From the NCBI GenBank assembly GCA_046328475.1, contig JAXLWN010000020.1, positions 1 to 64,000 of the forward strand: a stretch of DNA of 64,000 nucleotides. Direction: 5' to 3'. Position numbers and translations under genes: made by a program. Shown here in pieces: positions 51,501-54,665 of the stretch (position 1 is its first letter; each line of letters starts with the position of its first letter). The notes under the pieces were generated by a model. It was not told the DNA's origin and searched no databases. It saw only the letters and a program-made list of their open reading frames with translations. This DNA is from CADCWN01 sp046328475. GTDB lineage: Bacteria > Chloroflexota > Chloroflexia > Thermomicrobiales > CADCWN01.

Positions 51501-53676
51501 GCTGAAGGTGGAAACCTGCGTGTCGCCGAAGTCGATGCTCGCGGGATTGACGCTCGCCGCCGGGGTGCCCGCCGCGACGCCGACGCCGTTCAGCGGCACG
51601 ATCTGCGTGCTGTTCGAGGACGGGACGTTGTCGAGTGAAGACCAGCCGCTGGCGCGGTTGCCGGTGCCGGTCGGGCTGAAGGTGACGCCGACCACGCAGC
51701 TACTTCCTGGGGTGATCGCGGCGGCGGTGCAGGACTGGTTGAAGACGGCGAATTCGCCCACGTTGCCGCCCGCCGGGGCAATTGCGGTGATCGACCAAGT
51801 TCTACGCCGTGCCGGTGTTCGTCACAGTGATCGTCTGCGCGCCGCTCGTCGTCCCGACCGACTGATTGCCGAACGAGAGCGCCGCCGGGGAGAAGGAGAT
51901 GCCCGGCGCGAGGACCGGCGCGGCGGTGCCGACGCCGTTCAGCAGCACCAACTGCCGCTCGGTTGGCGAGACGGTGACGCGGAAGGCGCTCGTCAGATTG
52001 CCCGTGGCGGTGGGACTAGGGCTAAAGCGCAGGATAACGTTGCAGCTCTGGCCGGGCGTGAGCGTGAATGGCGTGGCACCGCAACCATTGGTTGCTACCG
52101 CGAATTCGGTGTTGTCGCCGCCAGCAATCGCTAGCCCGGTGATCGTGAGACTGGCGGTGCCGATGTTGGCGATGGTGACCGTCTGCCCGGCGCTGTTCTG
52201 GCCACTCTGGACCGAGCCGAAATTGAGCGCGCCGGGGGTAACGGAGAGCACCGGGGCAGGGGCGTCGCCGCCGACGCCGTTCATCGTTGCCTGGAGGTCG
52301 CCGCTGGAGGTCGTTACTTTCAGCGTGGTGGAGCGATTGCCCGTGTTATTCGGGCTGAAGCGAATCGCCACGGAGCAGGAGGCACCGGCCGGGAGCGGGT
52401 TCCCCACACCATTCGGGCAGCTGCTGCCGATGACATGGAAGTTGTTCGTATTGCCACCGGTGAAATCGCTGTCGGTGATCGCAGCCGAAATCGTGGCGTC
52501 GCCCCCACCCAGATTGGTGATCGTCACCGACTGGGCCGCGCTGTTCGCGCCGACTGGGACTGTCCCGAAATTGAGGTTCGACGGGCTAATCGTGAGGGTG
52601 CCGACCGTGCCAACGCCGAAGAGGCTGGAAGTGATCGTCTGTGTCGTGCTATTGACTCGCACATCGACGGCCAGGGTATCGAAGAGGGGACCCGCAGCGG
52701 TCGGGAGGAAGATGACGTCGATCGAGCAGGTCCCGCCGGAAGGAACCGTCGAATTCACGGCACAGGTGGTCGAATTGACCCCGAAGTCGGAGCCGGTCTG
52801 CGCAACCGGCGTGTTGACGATCTCGACCGGGAAACCCGTATTGTTCCGAAGTTGGACCGTGCGGGGGGCCGACGCGACGCCGACCGTGTTGGGGCCGAAA
52901 TTGACGCTGGACGGATTCAGCGTCGGAACGGGCGAGACGCCGGTGCCGTTCAAGGAGACGCTCTGAGTGCCCGGGGGAGCGGTGCTGATGAAGTCGAGCG
53001 CGTCGGCCGCAGGGCCAACAGATGAAGGCGTGAAGTTCACCGTGACTTGGCAGGTCTGGTTCTGGGTTAGCGTCTGATTGTTGCACCCGTTGCTCGCGAT
53101 CGCGAAGGGGAGCGAGAGCGAGGCCACTTGCACCGTGCTGATCGTGATCGGCCCGCTGGACGTATTGGTCGCGGTGACCGTCTGCGCGGAACTCGTCGCG
53201 CCGACCAACTGGTTGCCGAAATCGAGCGATGCGGGCGAGAGCATCAACTGCGTGGAAACGCCAACGCCCTCCAGCGGGGCGGTGACGATGCCGATCCCGG
53301 CGACATCAACCTGGAGCGTGCCGGTCGTTTGCCCGGTCGCGTTCGGGACAAATTGCACAGCAACGGTACAGGACTGGCCCGGGTTCAGGCTGGTCGCCGC
53401 AAGACAGTTGTTCTGGCTGATATTGAACACACCCGAGCCAGTCACCGTCGTCGTGGACGCGTCGGCGTTGATCGTGAGCGTCGTCGTCCCGGTATTCCGT
53501 AGCTCGAAGGTCTTCACGGCGCTATTTGATTGGAAGTAGACCGAGCCGAAGTCCCAGGTATCGGGGACCCACTGCACGTTGGGTGCCGCTGATACAAAAT
53601 TCACGCTGGTGCCGAGCATCGACAGCACCATCATGACGATTGTGATCAGGTGAATTGCCTTCCGACCCGCTACCAT
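26875..53676 (-). CDS. Giant secreted SLH-anchored choice-of-anchor D repeat protein (reading frame interrupted)
   Basis: One gene of about 26.8 kb (~8,900 codons) is inferred from sense-strand frames that continue each other's repeat pattern. Start: ATG at 53676 with GGAAGGG 4-5 nt upstream, then a signal peptide (HLITIVMMVLSMLGTSVNFV ... SAA). Body: about 75-80 tandem ASH/choice-of-anchor D units of ~113 residues. A unit starts SLDFGNQQVGT, continues AQTVTVTNTGSGPVTI, usually holds one Cys pair (DTC ... LAPGASC), then SVRFTPTAAG and VSLTGTGI. Near the C-terminus come a divergent B-repeat-like domain and SLH modules. Expected role: very long extracellular fibre or adhesin tethered to the cell wall. 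Frames break near 51,790, 51,640, 49,150-50,500, 41,650, 35,280-35,830 and 27,400-27,580; I suspect mostly sequence error. Confidence 0.75.
26914..26949 (-). terminator. Hairpin at the end of the giant gene
   Basis: Arms GGAGCGGGCGG-T-GGGGAT and ATCCCC-GCCGCCCGCTCC pair with one mismatch. It is probably the terminator of the giant gene, and may also stop transcription from the promoter at 26508 on the other strand. Confidence 0.6.
27463..35088 (-). CDS. Giant gene: intact 7.6-kb segment (about 22 anchor-D units plus B-repeat-like domain)
   Basis: An uninterrupted frame with about 22 units. Openings vary (SSLDFGYVQVGVT, VAINFGNQQLNTT, TSFSFGQQPVGVP, ASLNFGEWTIST), while the Cys pair and VxLxGxG end are kept. 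The final ~80 residues before the frame is lost change type: TLNVSSLGCNGTITPPSTLP, VTLQVNVGSSFVFLGW, NPLTLTVTRDMEVEAVC. That pattern is of InlB B-repeat/bacterial-repeat domains that often precede cell-wall anchors. The nominal start near 35088 is an internal Met, not a real initiation site. That the frame stays open for 2,541 codons argues that the gene is under selection. Confidence 0.8.
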   Translation of the reverse strand: MKAGTLTIGNSAAGTPQTVSLTGTGITANLSITPSSLDFGYVQVGVTTAAKTVTVKNIGSGPVTISNASITAGATDYTIVANTCFTAGNGATLPPGGTCTISVVFTPQAAGTRPGTLTITDTASGTPQTVSLTGIGITANISVAPSALDFGYQQVGTTSASQTITVTNIGSGPVTISNVVKSGGAMGNQFNIVGNTCFSAGNGATLPPGGTCTITVTFSPNSVGLKEATITITDNASGSAQVVSLQGTGITAQLSITPASLDFGVVQVNSTTPAKTVTVTNVGSGPVSFSLAGLAGADATQFEIVADTCFSAGNPATLPPGASCTISVRFIPTTVGYKSALLTITDTASGTPQTVSLTGVAVTQALSVSPASLHFGPQQINMTSPAQSVTITNTTNAPVTIGPIATLPNPPFIVVDNNCSGTTLGPNATCTFSVVFNSATAGTFNGLVLIQSNLPAPATLTTVALTGIATNPSMEITPASLDFGNEQVGSVSPAQTVTIKNTGYGPLTINTATLIGLNFIDFQIVDDGCSGQVIPAGQTCQISVRFRPFTPGAKSAQLSVTSDAATSPQTVGLTGVGITPGLIFTPVAINFGNQQLNTTATQSILVQNSTGGPVTIFNVVVSGSPAFSLTANTCIGATLPAGGFCVVGVNFRPTTLGAHTGQVTFTDTAAGSPHIVTLSGQGLGAPTPVVGIDYPSLDFGPQQVGTTSPAKTITITNNGDAALVIASAVITTGGANFTKIADTCSGQTLNPGVSCTLSVVFNPTTTGPLGGVITLTDNAPSGGSTQTISLTGIGITAQVSVVPASLDFGNVQVGAVSPAQTVTVTNVGAGPVSLSTIALGGTNAADFEVLDNTCTSGAGAATLPAGGSCTVSVRFKPGSTGAKSATLSIGDSASGTPQVVGLSGVGISSAVGLTPASLDFGNQQVGTTSPAKTVTLTNTSNGPLSITSVVSSSAEFQVVGNTCGSQTIAPNATCTVSVVFSPTSAGAKTATLTIADSTNTGNHIVSLTGTGITGGLRFDPVAINFGQQQVLTTATQSIVVTNISSGPVTISAVTLGLGTNSAFTLTGNTCVGATLPAGGSCVVGVNFTPTTTGLLNGSVVFTDTAAGSPHTVTLSGQGTASPTPVVEITPASLDFGNQQVGTTSPAKTVTLKNNGTAALTISSVAITVGGADFTKVADTCAGQVVNPGQSCTISVVFNPTTGGPRAGLLTITDNVPSAGSIQTVSLTGTGVTGALTVSPTALDFGNIQVGSTSAVQSLTIQNTGAATFTINSVSVNSSDFLITGSSCAGVTLAAGEICQIGVVFKPASAGPKSATLTIDHTAPGSPTTVSLTGVGISAAISLAPPSLDFGPQQLNTSSPAQTVTIRNVSNGPLQISTITSNSAEFQVFANTCASQTIAPNATCTVSVVFRPTVAGQRTGTLTIADNTATGSHTVSLTGMGVTSAVTLSGANFQFGSQQVGTTSPAQTLTVRNTGENTLTISSVAITGTHAGDFIKSGDTCLGATLAPGQECQVSVSFSPTAGGSRTASLVITDSAPGSPRTVVLGGVGITPLVTFSPLSLDFGQVAVGATSAAQTVTLTNTSDGPLTISSVGSSNAAFHVGADTCTGATLPAGSSCQVSVTFRPTATGQQTGSLVFNTTVGSGQQSISLTGLGVAAATPTIGLSATTLSFGAQQVGTQSITQMLTLTNTGNVPVTISAVVLNGTNSSDFVLYGNSCVGATIAAGGTCQIGVAFKPTAAGTRTSTLRIEDSAAGSPRSVALLGIGTIPTLSISAPSLEFGSIQVGAISAPQTVTVTNNSTGAVTISGIAVNGLNASDYTKTLDTCIAMALAPGSSCSITMRFSPTAGGARTGGLTLTISNGSPLTIGLNGLGVTAQVSFDPAAINFGSQPLTTMSNFQTVRLTNGGTGALSITAVSLTGGDVTDFVIAGDTCAGSTLGPNGSCQVTVAFRPTATGNRFVNLTFSTNVGNGTQTVPLQGVGTTTPTPAIQLSVQGLTFDAQQVGTQSGIQSVTVTNTGTANLSITTVSITGINSTDFVKTGDNCAGTSLAPGASCSLGVRFAPTAAGNRGATLTFATNAGTGLQTISLVGIGVTPTVLLNSTSFSFGQQPVGVPSAGKTLELTNVGNGALVISTVTLAGVNAGDFIKNGDTCSGATLAPGLSCTVGVIFRPLTVGNKTATLLINDNAPGAPRDIVLTGEGIQNVTPSVNISANSLNFGTIQVGSVSTGQSLIVANTGNAPLHVTAVIVSGTNSNDFWKSGDTCANATIAPQNFCSIGIIFRPTAAGVRIATLVLVDDAAGSPREITLTGVGLTGALTLSAASLNFGEWTISTPEKPRQASPTQILTVTNTGQGALTLGAVAVTGPNAGDWILLANTCVNATVPAGSNCQIGVAFKPTALGDRSATLTIANTAAGSVHNVALLGTGVPPKPSYNVTLNVSSLGCNGTITPPSTLPDGSYEADSKVTLQVNVGSSFVFLGWRINTLAAGWANPLTLTVTRDMEVEAVCVPKDPSPTPRPPVPAGDLRRRPRAASSRLRRRTLRPE
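35280..35830 (-). other. Indel cluster within the giant gene
   Basis: The anchor-D unit pattern jumps between frames about four times in 550 bp (for example after GSGPVTI near 35285, and around SLDFGN near 35640 and 35790). The amino-acid pattern itself is intact. Confidence 0.6.
35397..41444 (-). CDS. Giant gene: intact 6-kb segment (about 17-18 anchor-D units)
   Basis: Frame continuous from about 41,640 to about 35,640. It contains units with special variants: NGLDFGNIVVGQTSATQT, NALNFGYQQVGTTSAAQV and AYLDFGYVQTGQQAPAQT. Some units carry longer beta-strand inserts such as ITYDNGQGGTATVVVQ. The 5' half (about 38,500-41,450) is one copy of a 9-unit super-repeat whose second copy starts the next segment. 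The initiating Met at 41444 is internal. Confidence 0.8.
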   Translation of the reverse strand: MFSTNPAFFLAGNTCVGQTIPAGATCQIGVHFQPAAVGPSIWAVTINYYDGAGGFVSAFVSLIGNGITADLAVTPGSLNFGDQQLNTSSDVQTVTVTNTSGAPVSITGVSTTGDFATFANTCVGQTLAPNATCTIGVRFTPTATGQRTGTLVIANTGATTPIVVSLTGNGISAQLSVTPGSLDFGPHQLGTNTAAQTVTVKNIGTGTVTITATALAGSDPTNFEITGNTCQPSGNDVTLAAGQECTISVRFTPAGLVAGNRSALLNITSNAPTGSSVMSVGLSGIATTAAVYVTPASLDFGDQQIGTTSVAKTVTLTNVGSGPVGVLTPTISGNFAIFANTCALATLAPGDSCTIGVVFQPAAPGGPKTGTLSILDSASPLVQTVSLTGNAISAQLSVTPASLDFGNQAVGVPSAAQTVTVKNIGSGPVTITATAPLIGTHAGDFQIVADTCQPAGNDVTLGAGESCTISVRFIPTAIGPRNAQLQITSSAPTAGSTVAVGLTGFGVTSGPAISFNPSALDFGSIPVNTSATKTLTVTNTGTAPLIFNASGPAGVVLTGSAYYTITGDGCSGLTILPGESCTVGVTFAPLTQGPATATLTFNTNAPVTPPTVNVTGIGTSAVFTFDPAALNFGPVQVNTTATLTTLVTNHTGGPASITGISGLGGTPFTVVGNSCLNLLLPDGASCAITVTFTPTAVQYYAASLTLNLSTGGTVSIALTGNGVPQPLPLISITPAYLDFGYVQTGQQAPAQTITIKNIGSIDVAIPNVAVTFGNAFFIESADTCTGQVLQPGQQCTVSVYFAPGASTGPLTGAVTVTTNAPSSTHTVPLFGNGITAGLSIAPSSLNFGNVQVGTVSAAQTITVTNTGSGPVNITNWGLIGINPGQFEVVDNTCMSGGNPATLPPGGSCTFAVRFIPTATGAKSAQLSITDSAAGTPQTVGLSGVAVTPAFNLSANGLDFGNIVVGQTSATQTVTLTNSTNGPLTILTVVSSAPSVYLVTGDTCSGQTIPAGATCQIGVQFRPAAVGAANGTLTITYDNGQGGTATVVVQLTGNGISGALGVSPNALNFGYQQVGTTSAAQVVTITGNPGGSVQIVSAVVVNGTNFAETGDTCQGQTLAPNGTCTVGVTFTPVSPGQKNDFLRITYNAGSGNQVIDIALAGIGVSPALNLSANGLDFGYQQVNTSSLPQTVTVTNSTNGPLTLTNPNIVGGTHFQESGDTCNGLTLAPNQSCTIGVIFRPTAVGPQSDTLRITYLDGQGNNVNVNVALNGIGITAQVSVTPASLDFGNVQTGSASPAQTVTVKNVGAGPVSVTNFGIIGANAAEFEVVGNTCMSLGNPATLPPGGTCTFAVRFIPATGGSKIAQLSITDSASGTPQLVGLSGTGVTPAISVTPASLTFGPQQIGIDSDAQLVTVKNIGNGPVTVGAIVAAANPPFRVVDNQCTGQTLAPNATCTFAVVFNSANAGTFNGTVSITTDAPVPATVTTVTLVGTATNATLYVSTPTVDFGTVQVGTTAGPKSVTLTNVGSGPILITVGPALGGTNPADFAHSNGCTGATLLPGQSCTIQVTFTPSAVGPRSATLTVTDNASGSPQVITLTGVGINPGFTLSATGLDFGYQQVGTTSPAQTLRLTNNSTGPLTISTVGIANGSHFQITGENCSNRTFGPGQFCEIGVVFKPTAAGPQNDILQVVYNNGATNVTLGVTLTGIGITAQVSVTPASLDFGNRQVGTASGAQTVTVKNVGAGPVNITNYGIIGADASQFEVLANTCMSGGNPATLPPGAECTISVRFIPTSVGAKIAQLSITDSSSGTPHLVGLTGVGITPNLEITPASLDFGNWQVGTTSPAQTVTVRNIGSGPVTISSSQPARAAQFTVVDNTCLRRARRDHPGERTCQISVVFNPTSAGVKTALTIGDTASGTPQTVSLTGIGITAQVSVTRRASTSATSRSAPPARPRSRSRTSALARSRSPARRSPASSASSPTPASPQATARRCRPVPNAPSASSSSRSARPAPRPAR
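38500..44430 (-). repeat. 2.96-kb tandem super-repeat (two copies of nine anchor-D units)
   Basis: Unit landmarks recur with a constant offset near 2,960 bp: QTGQQAPAQT (~39,215) and QNGQVAPAQT (~42,180); SIPVNTSATK (~39,860) and SIPVNTSATR (~42,820); PHQLGTNTAA (~40,880) and PHQLGTSTPA (~43,840); FGNIVVGQTS (~38,560) and FGNVVVGQTS (~41,520). Confidence 0.75.
41582..49321 (-). CDS. Giant gene: intact 7.7-kb segment (about 23 anchor-D units)
   Basis: A 2,579-codon frame, the longest in the window. The N-terminal units (AAVAFGNQTVGTLSG, PSVDFGDQQVNTQSG, GALGFGDQLINTRSA) lack the GPVTI step and have QAVTITNTGTA; the middle ones (PPVNFGSVAIGSGSTLG) have LxVLVTNTG with AGPFS-type ends; the C-terminal nine belong to the super-repeat. 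Such grouped variants indicate expansion by block duplication. The first ~65 codons (Arg/Pro-rich) read a wrong frame and are not real. Confidence 0.8.
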   Translation of the reverse strand: MARHPGPRRVLHRHRPLLPPAPPARRAPRSASAPTRPAARTSSASPATALPSPPTAPGIAFSPAAVAFGNQTVGTLSGSRSVTVTNTGTANLVITSVALSGGETADFPNLTTNCATLAPGAQCIITLAFAPNAVGNRATNIVVVDNVPSAGSAQIIPVSSIAPGTPSVGLNPPSVDFGDQQVNTQSGAQAVTITNTGTATLTLSNAPVLFGGDTSQFQIVSDGCGVTTLTPGASCTVAIRFTPTSVGQKSATLVFTSNISGTFSIVTLTGNGVAAGAPAATANPASIDFGSVQIGQVSGAQAVTITNTGAGNLVFSAAPQILGTDASYFPLLVDGCGTQTLVPGASCTVTVRFAPTGTAASRSASLTFTSNVSGTYTIVSLTGTATAVPTTAPFASLSVGALGFGDQLINTRSAAQAVTLTNTGTGTLTFSGAPTFFGGDTSQFEIVSDSCWAGGPGTLAPGASCTVTVRFEPDAPAATRSATLAFATNASGSPHLVNLTGVGSAVPVVAPFAVVTPSAINFGSQQQGTQSGAQAVTITNTGTANLVFGPGTPIGLASITNFNILTNGCPGAAGTLAPGASCTVVVRFAPTTTGNLSTTLSFADNSSGGSPQLVVLNGVGTAAPVTAPQINFTPASVNFGNQQQGVTSGAQTIVVENVGNDNLFISAIIPVAINGGNAADFAILSNNCPSGIIIPLQPGAQCTVSVTFTPTALGQRSSALRFVDNDNNVIGASQYVPLEGVGVPAGVAIAPASIDFGSVLQGTNSGAQAATITNTGSASITLTGPINTANNIVGGNTSDFVVVNSACPVSPATLAPGVSCTVTLRFTPGGAVTGNRASTFQVVTSAGTVQTVLNGFASPTPVTNPFATLSAATLSFGDQVVNTPSASQSVTITNTGNGNLTFTAPPSFGGPDAAMFSPLVSDGCGTQTLIPGASCTVVVRFTPTSVGQKSATLVFTSNISGTYSIVNLTGNGVSAGNAVASVDPAVVNFGDVALNTSAAQTVTVTNTGTGALGITGFTPSSAPFTISGNSCTVGTVLQPNASCSFAVTFAPTATGAASSSVVIASNVPGGSTTINVSGFGVSSVIAFTPPPVNFGSVAIGSGSTLGLLVTNTGSGPLTITGVGGLAAPFSIEGDTCSGQTLAPGASCVLDIKFQPTAPGYVFDSVGVVTTTGTFSSVVDGTGTLTPVAAVTLNPGAINFGEVPTGTSVARTVTVSNTGDAPLGITSVGIAGSGYAISGNGCIGQILNPGQSCTFAVTFSPATGANTGTVTVTTSVGAPTIALTGIGVSSVLSFTPAPLNFGQLSVGTSSTLGVLITNTGGGPVSISSVGGLAGPYSITGTTCTNVTLGAGESCAVTVQFSPGAAGYFADALEVSNTIPAVIASSAVVGSAVAAPTPALTISPAVLNFGSVSVGANASQTVTLSNTGSAPFNITGISGAGGAFSVSGNGCTGTTLNPGDSCTFAVTFAPTAAGATSVTLSISDTAPGNPHSLSATGTGVSSVLSFTPNPLDFGNVTVGTSSTLGVLVTNTGGAPVAITAVGGPSGDFALVSTTCVATLAPGDSCSVVVRYTPSAPGADVDSIDLTVTGVGTVSSGIVGNGVVAPVPTVTIQPTSLDFGDVQIGTTSPALPLTVTNTGSAPLNISTLGTGNAAFVLSANGCAGATLQPGESCVVGVTFTPAAVGQTTSVLQINDNAGGVATSQFVSLTGNGISAGLAVTPGSLDFGNQQVNTSSAVQTVTVTNVGLGTITISAVTPAGTFSTFADTCTGQTLGSGDSCTVGVRFNPNAVGQATGTLTFTTTGPDPIVSLVGVGISAQLSVTPGSLDFGPHQLGTSTPAQTVTVKNIGTGSVTITATALAGSDPTNFEITGNSCQPSGNDVTLAAGQECTISVRFTPVGLVAGNRSALLNITSNAPAAASVMSVGLAGIATTGAVYVTPASLDFGDQQLGTTSVARTVTVTNAGTGPVTFVAPAITGNFAIFANTCTLAALAPGDSCTIGVVFQPVTPGGPKTGTLTITDTASPLAQTVSLTGNAISAQLSVTPSTLDFGNQTVNTQSVSQTVTVKNVGSGPVTITSTTPVLGNNPADFLVVADTCQPGGNDVTLAAGETCTISVLFQPSATGARNAQLTITSNAPATGSTVAVSLLGFGVTSGPAISFNPSSLDFGSIPVNTSATRTITVTNSGTAPLIFNASAVTLTGSAAYSLTGNTCNGVTLLPGESCTVGVTFAPTTQGPTAATTLAFASNAPGSPHSVNVTGIGTSAVFSFNPLALNFGNVQVGSTSTLSVLVTNNTGGPARITGISGIGAPFTLVGDSCTNVLLPDGESCALTVTFAPAAVGYFSNTATLNLSTGGSISLALTGTGTPIPTPLISITPASLDFGYVQNGQVAPAQTVTIKNIGSIDVAISSAAITLGGANFVESADTCSGQILQPGQTCTYSVTFAPGATTGPIVGAVTITSNAPSSTHIVPLFGNGITAGLSIAPASLNFGNVQVGTASVAQVVTVTNTGSGPVTISNYGIIGTDAAQYEVVDSTCMSLGNPSTLPPGGSCTFAVRFKPPRPARRSPRNSASPTRRRAPRNWSA
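47800..50500 (-). repeat. 1.36-kb tandem block duplication (four units)
   Basis: The run CAAAGGGCGCGGTGGTCGGC occurs near 48,139 and again near 49,500, and the GATGCTGAAGGTGCCGGAGA context near 48,530 recurs near 49,885. The offset is about 1,355-1,362 bp, i.e. four units. Confidence 0.7.
49322..51801 (-). CDS. Giant gene: frame-broken units (49.3-51.8 kb)
   Basis: About seven units are recognisable in alternating frames: GALGFGDQLINTRSAAQA near 49480, ASIDFGSVQIG near 49810, ASLSFGNQTVST near 50150, then a longer clean stretch at 50,830-51,760 (AAVTFGSQAVGTLSGAQT, GALGFGDQLVNTRSGAQA, ASIDFGDTQVSTFSGAQA). The stretch 49,150-50,500 is a near copy of 47,800-49,150 but contains many single-base gains and losses. 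Confidence 0.65.
51802..53676 (-). CDS. Giant gene: N-terminal segment with signal peptide and six units
   Basis: Start at the ATG at 53676 (MVAGRKAIHL); the longer open frame to 53844 has no signal-peptide logic. After a Lys/Arg start and a hydrophobic core the likely cleavage is VSA-AP. Six units follow: DTWDFGSVYFQSN, ASLDFGNQLVGAT, SSVNFGPNTVGVA, SNLNFGTVPVGAN, GALNFGSVQSGQN and AALSFGNQSVGTT. The first unit is the most divergent, as expected for an N-terminal cap. The frame is lost near 51,790. Confidence 0.85.
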   Translation of the reverse strand: MVAGRKAIHLITIVMMVLSMLGTSVNFVSAAPNVQWVPDTWDFGSVYFQSNSAVKTFELRNTGTTTLTINADASTTTVTGSGVFNISQNNCLAATSLNPGQSCTVAVQFVPNATGQTTGTLQVDVAGIGIVTAPLEGVGVSTQLMLSPASLDFGNQLVGATSSAQTVTATNTSSGPITISTVQVASLSLPFAIASNGCNNQTLTQNQTCQVTVNFTPSSVGPAADALDFISTAPPGTQSVSLNGTGVSPVPTLNPSSVNFGPNTVGVASAPRTVQLRNNTGFPVEIVNTPVAQTGSDFGVNSTTCAVNSTVPSGGTCSIDVIFLPTAAGPLFDTLAVDVRVNSTTQTITSSLFGVGTVGTLTISPSNLNFGTVPVGANSAAQSVTITNLGGGDATISAAITDSDFTGGNTNNFHVIGSSCPNGVGNPLPAGASCSVAIRFSPNNTGNRSTTLKVTTSSGDLQATMNGVGGDAPAPVLSVTPGALNFGSVQSGQNSAGQTVTIANIGTASLTITGLAIAGGDNTEFAVATNGCGATPFTLTPGQSCNVILRFSPSPTATGNLTSAFRVTVSPTERQLVLLNGVGTAAPVLAPGISFSPAALSFGNQSVGTTSGAQTITVTNTGTA

Positions 53677-54262
53677 TGCACCCTTCCTGCTCCTACCACC
53701 GCCCAACCGAGACCACGTCTGCTTACGCCCGTGTCCGCCGCCAGCTTGCTTCACTCGCTCACTCCTTCGGTGACACCGGCGTAAGGGTCGCTCGCCCGTA
53801 CGCACCAATGGCGCGCGACACGATGGGGTGTCACACGCCAGCATTGCCAGAAATCAGGCAAACTCATATGTAAGCACTCACCCCAGTCGGGCGGTGCCAT
53901 TCGTTGATCCGTGCGCATCGGGTAACTACTCTCGCCTTGCGGCCCTCTCCCGGCCGCCGTCTCCCACCGCTCCCACTTTCCCCGGTGGCTAGCACCCCGA
54001 TTCGTCACCCGAGACGGTACTGCACCGTGAACGACGCCCGGAGCACAATTCCGCCACCTCGGCACCCGGCACTGCGACGCGCAGTATCGCGCCGCTCACC
54101 GTACGCACCTGGAGCCACCCTTGCGAGCCACCCGTAGCCTGGATTGGTCAACTGCACCAACTGTACAGTATGTCCGTACCTATGGCAAGGGGTTGTCAGC
54201 CTGTCACGGCTAACTCCAGGATTGCGGGCTACATTGTTGGCTACTTTGTTTCCCTGAGTATC

Positions 54263-54289
54263 ACTATAGCAGAATCCGACACTCAGCAA
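54263..54289 (-). promoter_or_regulatory. Possible minus-strand promoter for the giant gene
   Basis: On the minus strand TTGCTG (54289-54284) and TATAGT (54268-54263) are spaced by 15 nt, about 590 nt upstream of the ATG at 53676. The short spacer makes it weak. Confidence 0.3.
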
Positions 54290-54507
54290 GGCTCTGTCGG
54301 CATACCCAGCACCAAAGTACTAGAGTACCAGGCGATAGCGCCTACGCGGAGATCGGGTCAGGTCTAGCAGTAGCCATGAGCGTGCAGCGCTGCCATGCAG
54401 GCAACCCTCAACCCCACCGGCGACCGCCAGCCTTTGGGGCCGGTGGCCCGACGGGTATCGCATTGAGCATAGTTCCCTAGTCTCACGGGGTGCGTCCACC
54501 GCCGCAC

Positions 54508-54531
54508 ATCCGTAGAAGTACTGATTCTTCC
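54508..54531. repeat. 24-nt motif, copy 1
   Basis: ATCCGTA, two variable bases, AGTACTGATT, one variable base, TTCC; 21 of 24 positions match the copy at 57635-57658. Both copies lie about 135-146 nt beyond the stop of a related surface-protein gene. Confidence 0.55.
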
Positions 54532-54665
54532 CACGCGAAGGTGCGGCGAAGGTGTCGCCGGGCGGCTCCGGCTCCGGGTAGCCGCCCGGCGGTGGATCAC
54601 CCTCAGGATTCCTGGGCGCCGGGTGGCCCAGCGCTCTTCGGCAATGAGCGCGGGTCCGCGCGTAC

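Larger units (their letters stand above)
53677..54665. other. Long upstream region of the giant gene
   Basis: About 990 bp without a supported gene and visibly less GC-rich than the flanks around 53,850-54,400. It holds a short inverted repeat TTGCC-AGAAATCA-GGCAA (near 53845), GTAC-containing half-sites (AGTACTAGAGTACC near 54317, CCGTAC near 54174), a possible minus-strand promoter (54263-54289) and, at 54508-54531, one copy of a motif shared with 57635-57658. A long 5' leader is likely. Confidence 0.55.

Noticed and set aside
26875..53676. Non-ribosomal peptide or polyketide synthase as the giant gene
   Set aside because: Size fits, but the repeated unit is a ~113-residue all-beta ASH/anchor-D domain with no adenylation, condensation, ketosynthase or carrier motifs.
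53904..54367. Short plus-strand frames in the leader of the giant gene
   Set aside because: No ribosome binding site and no recognisable composition or motif.
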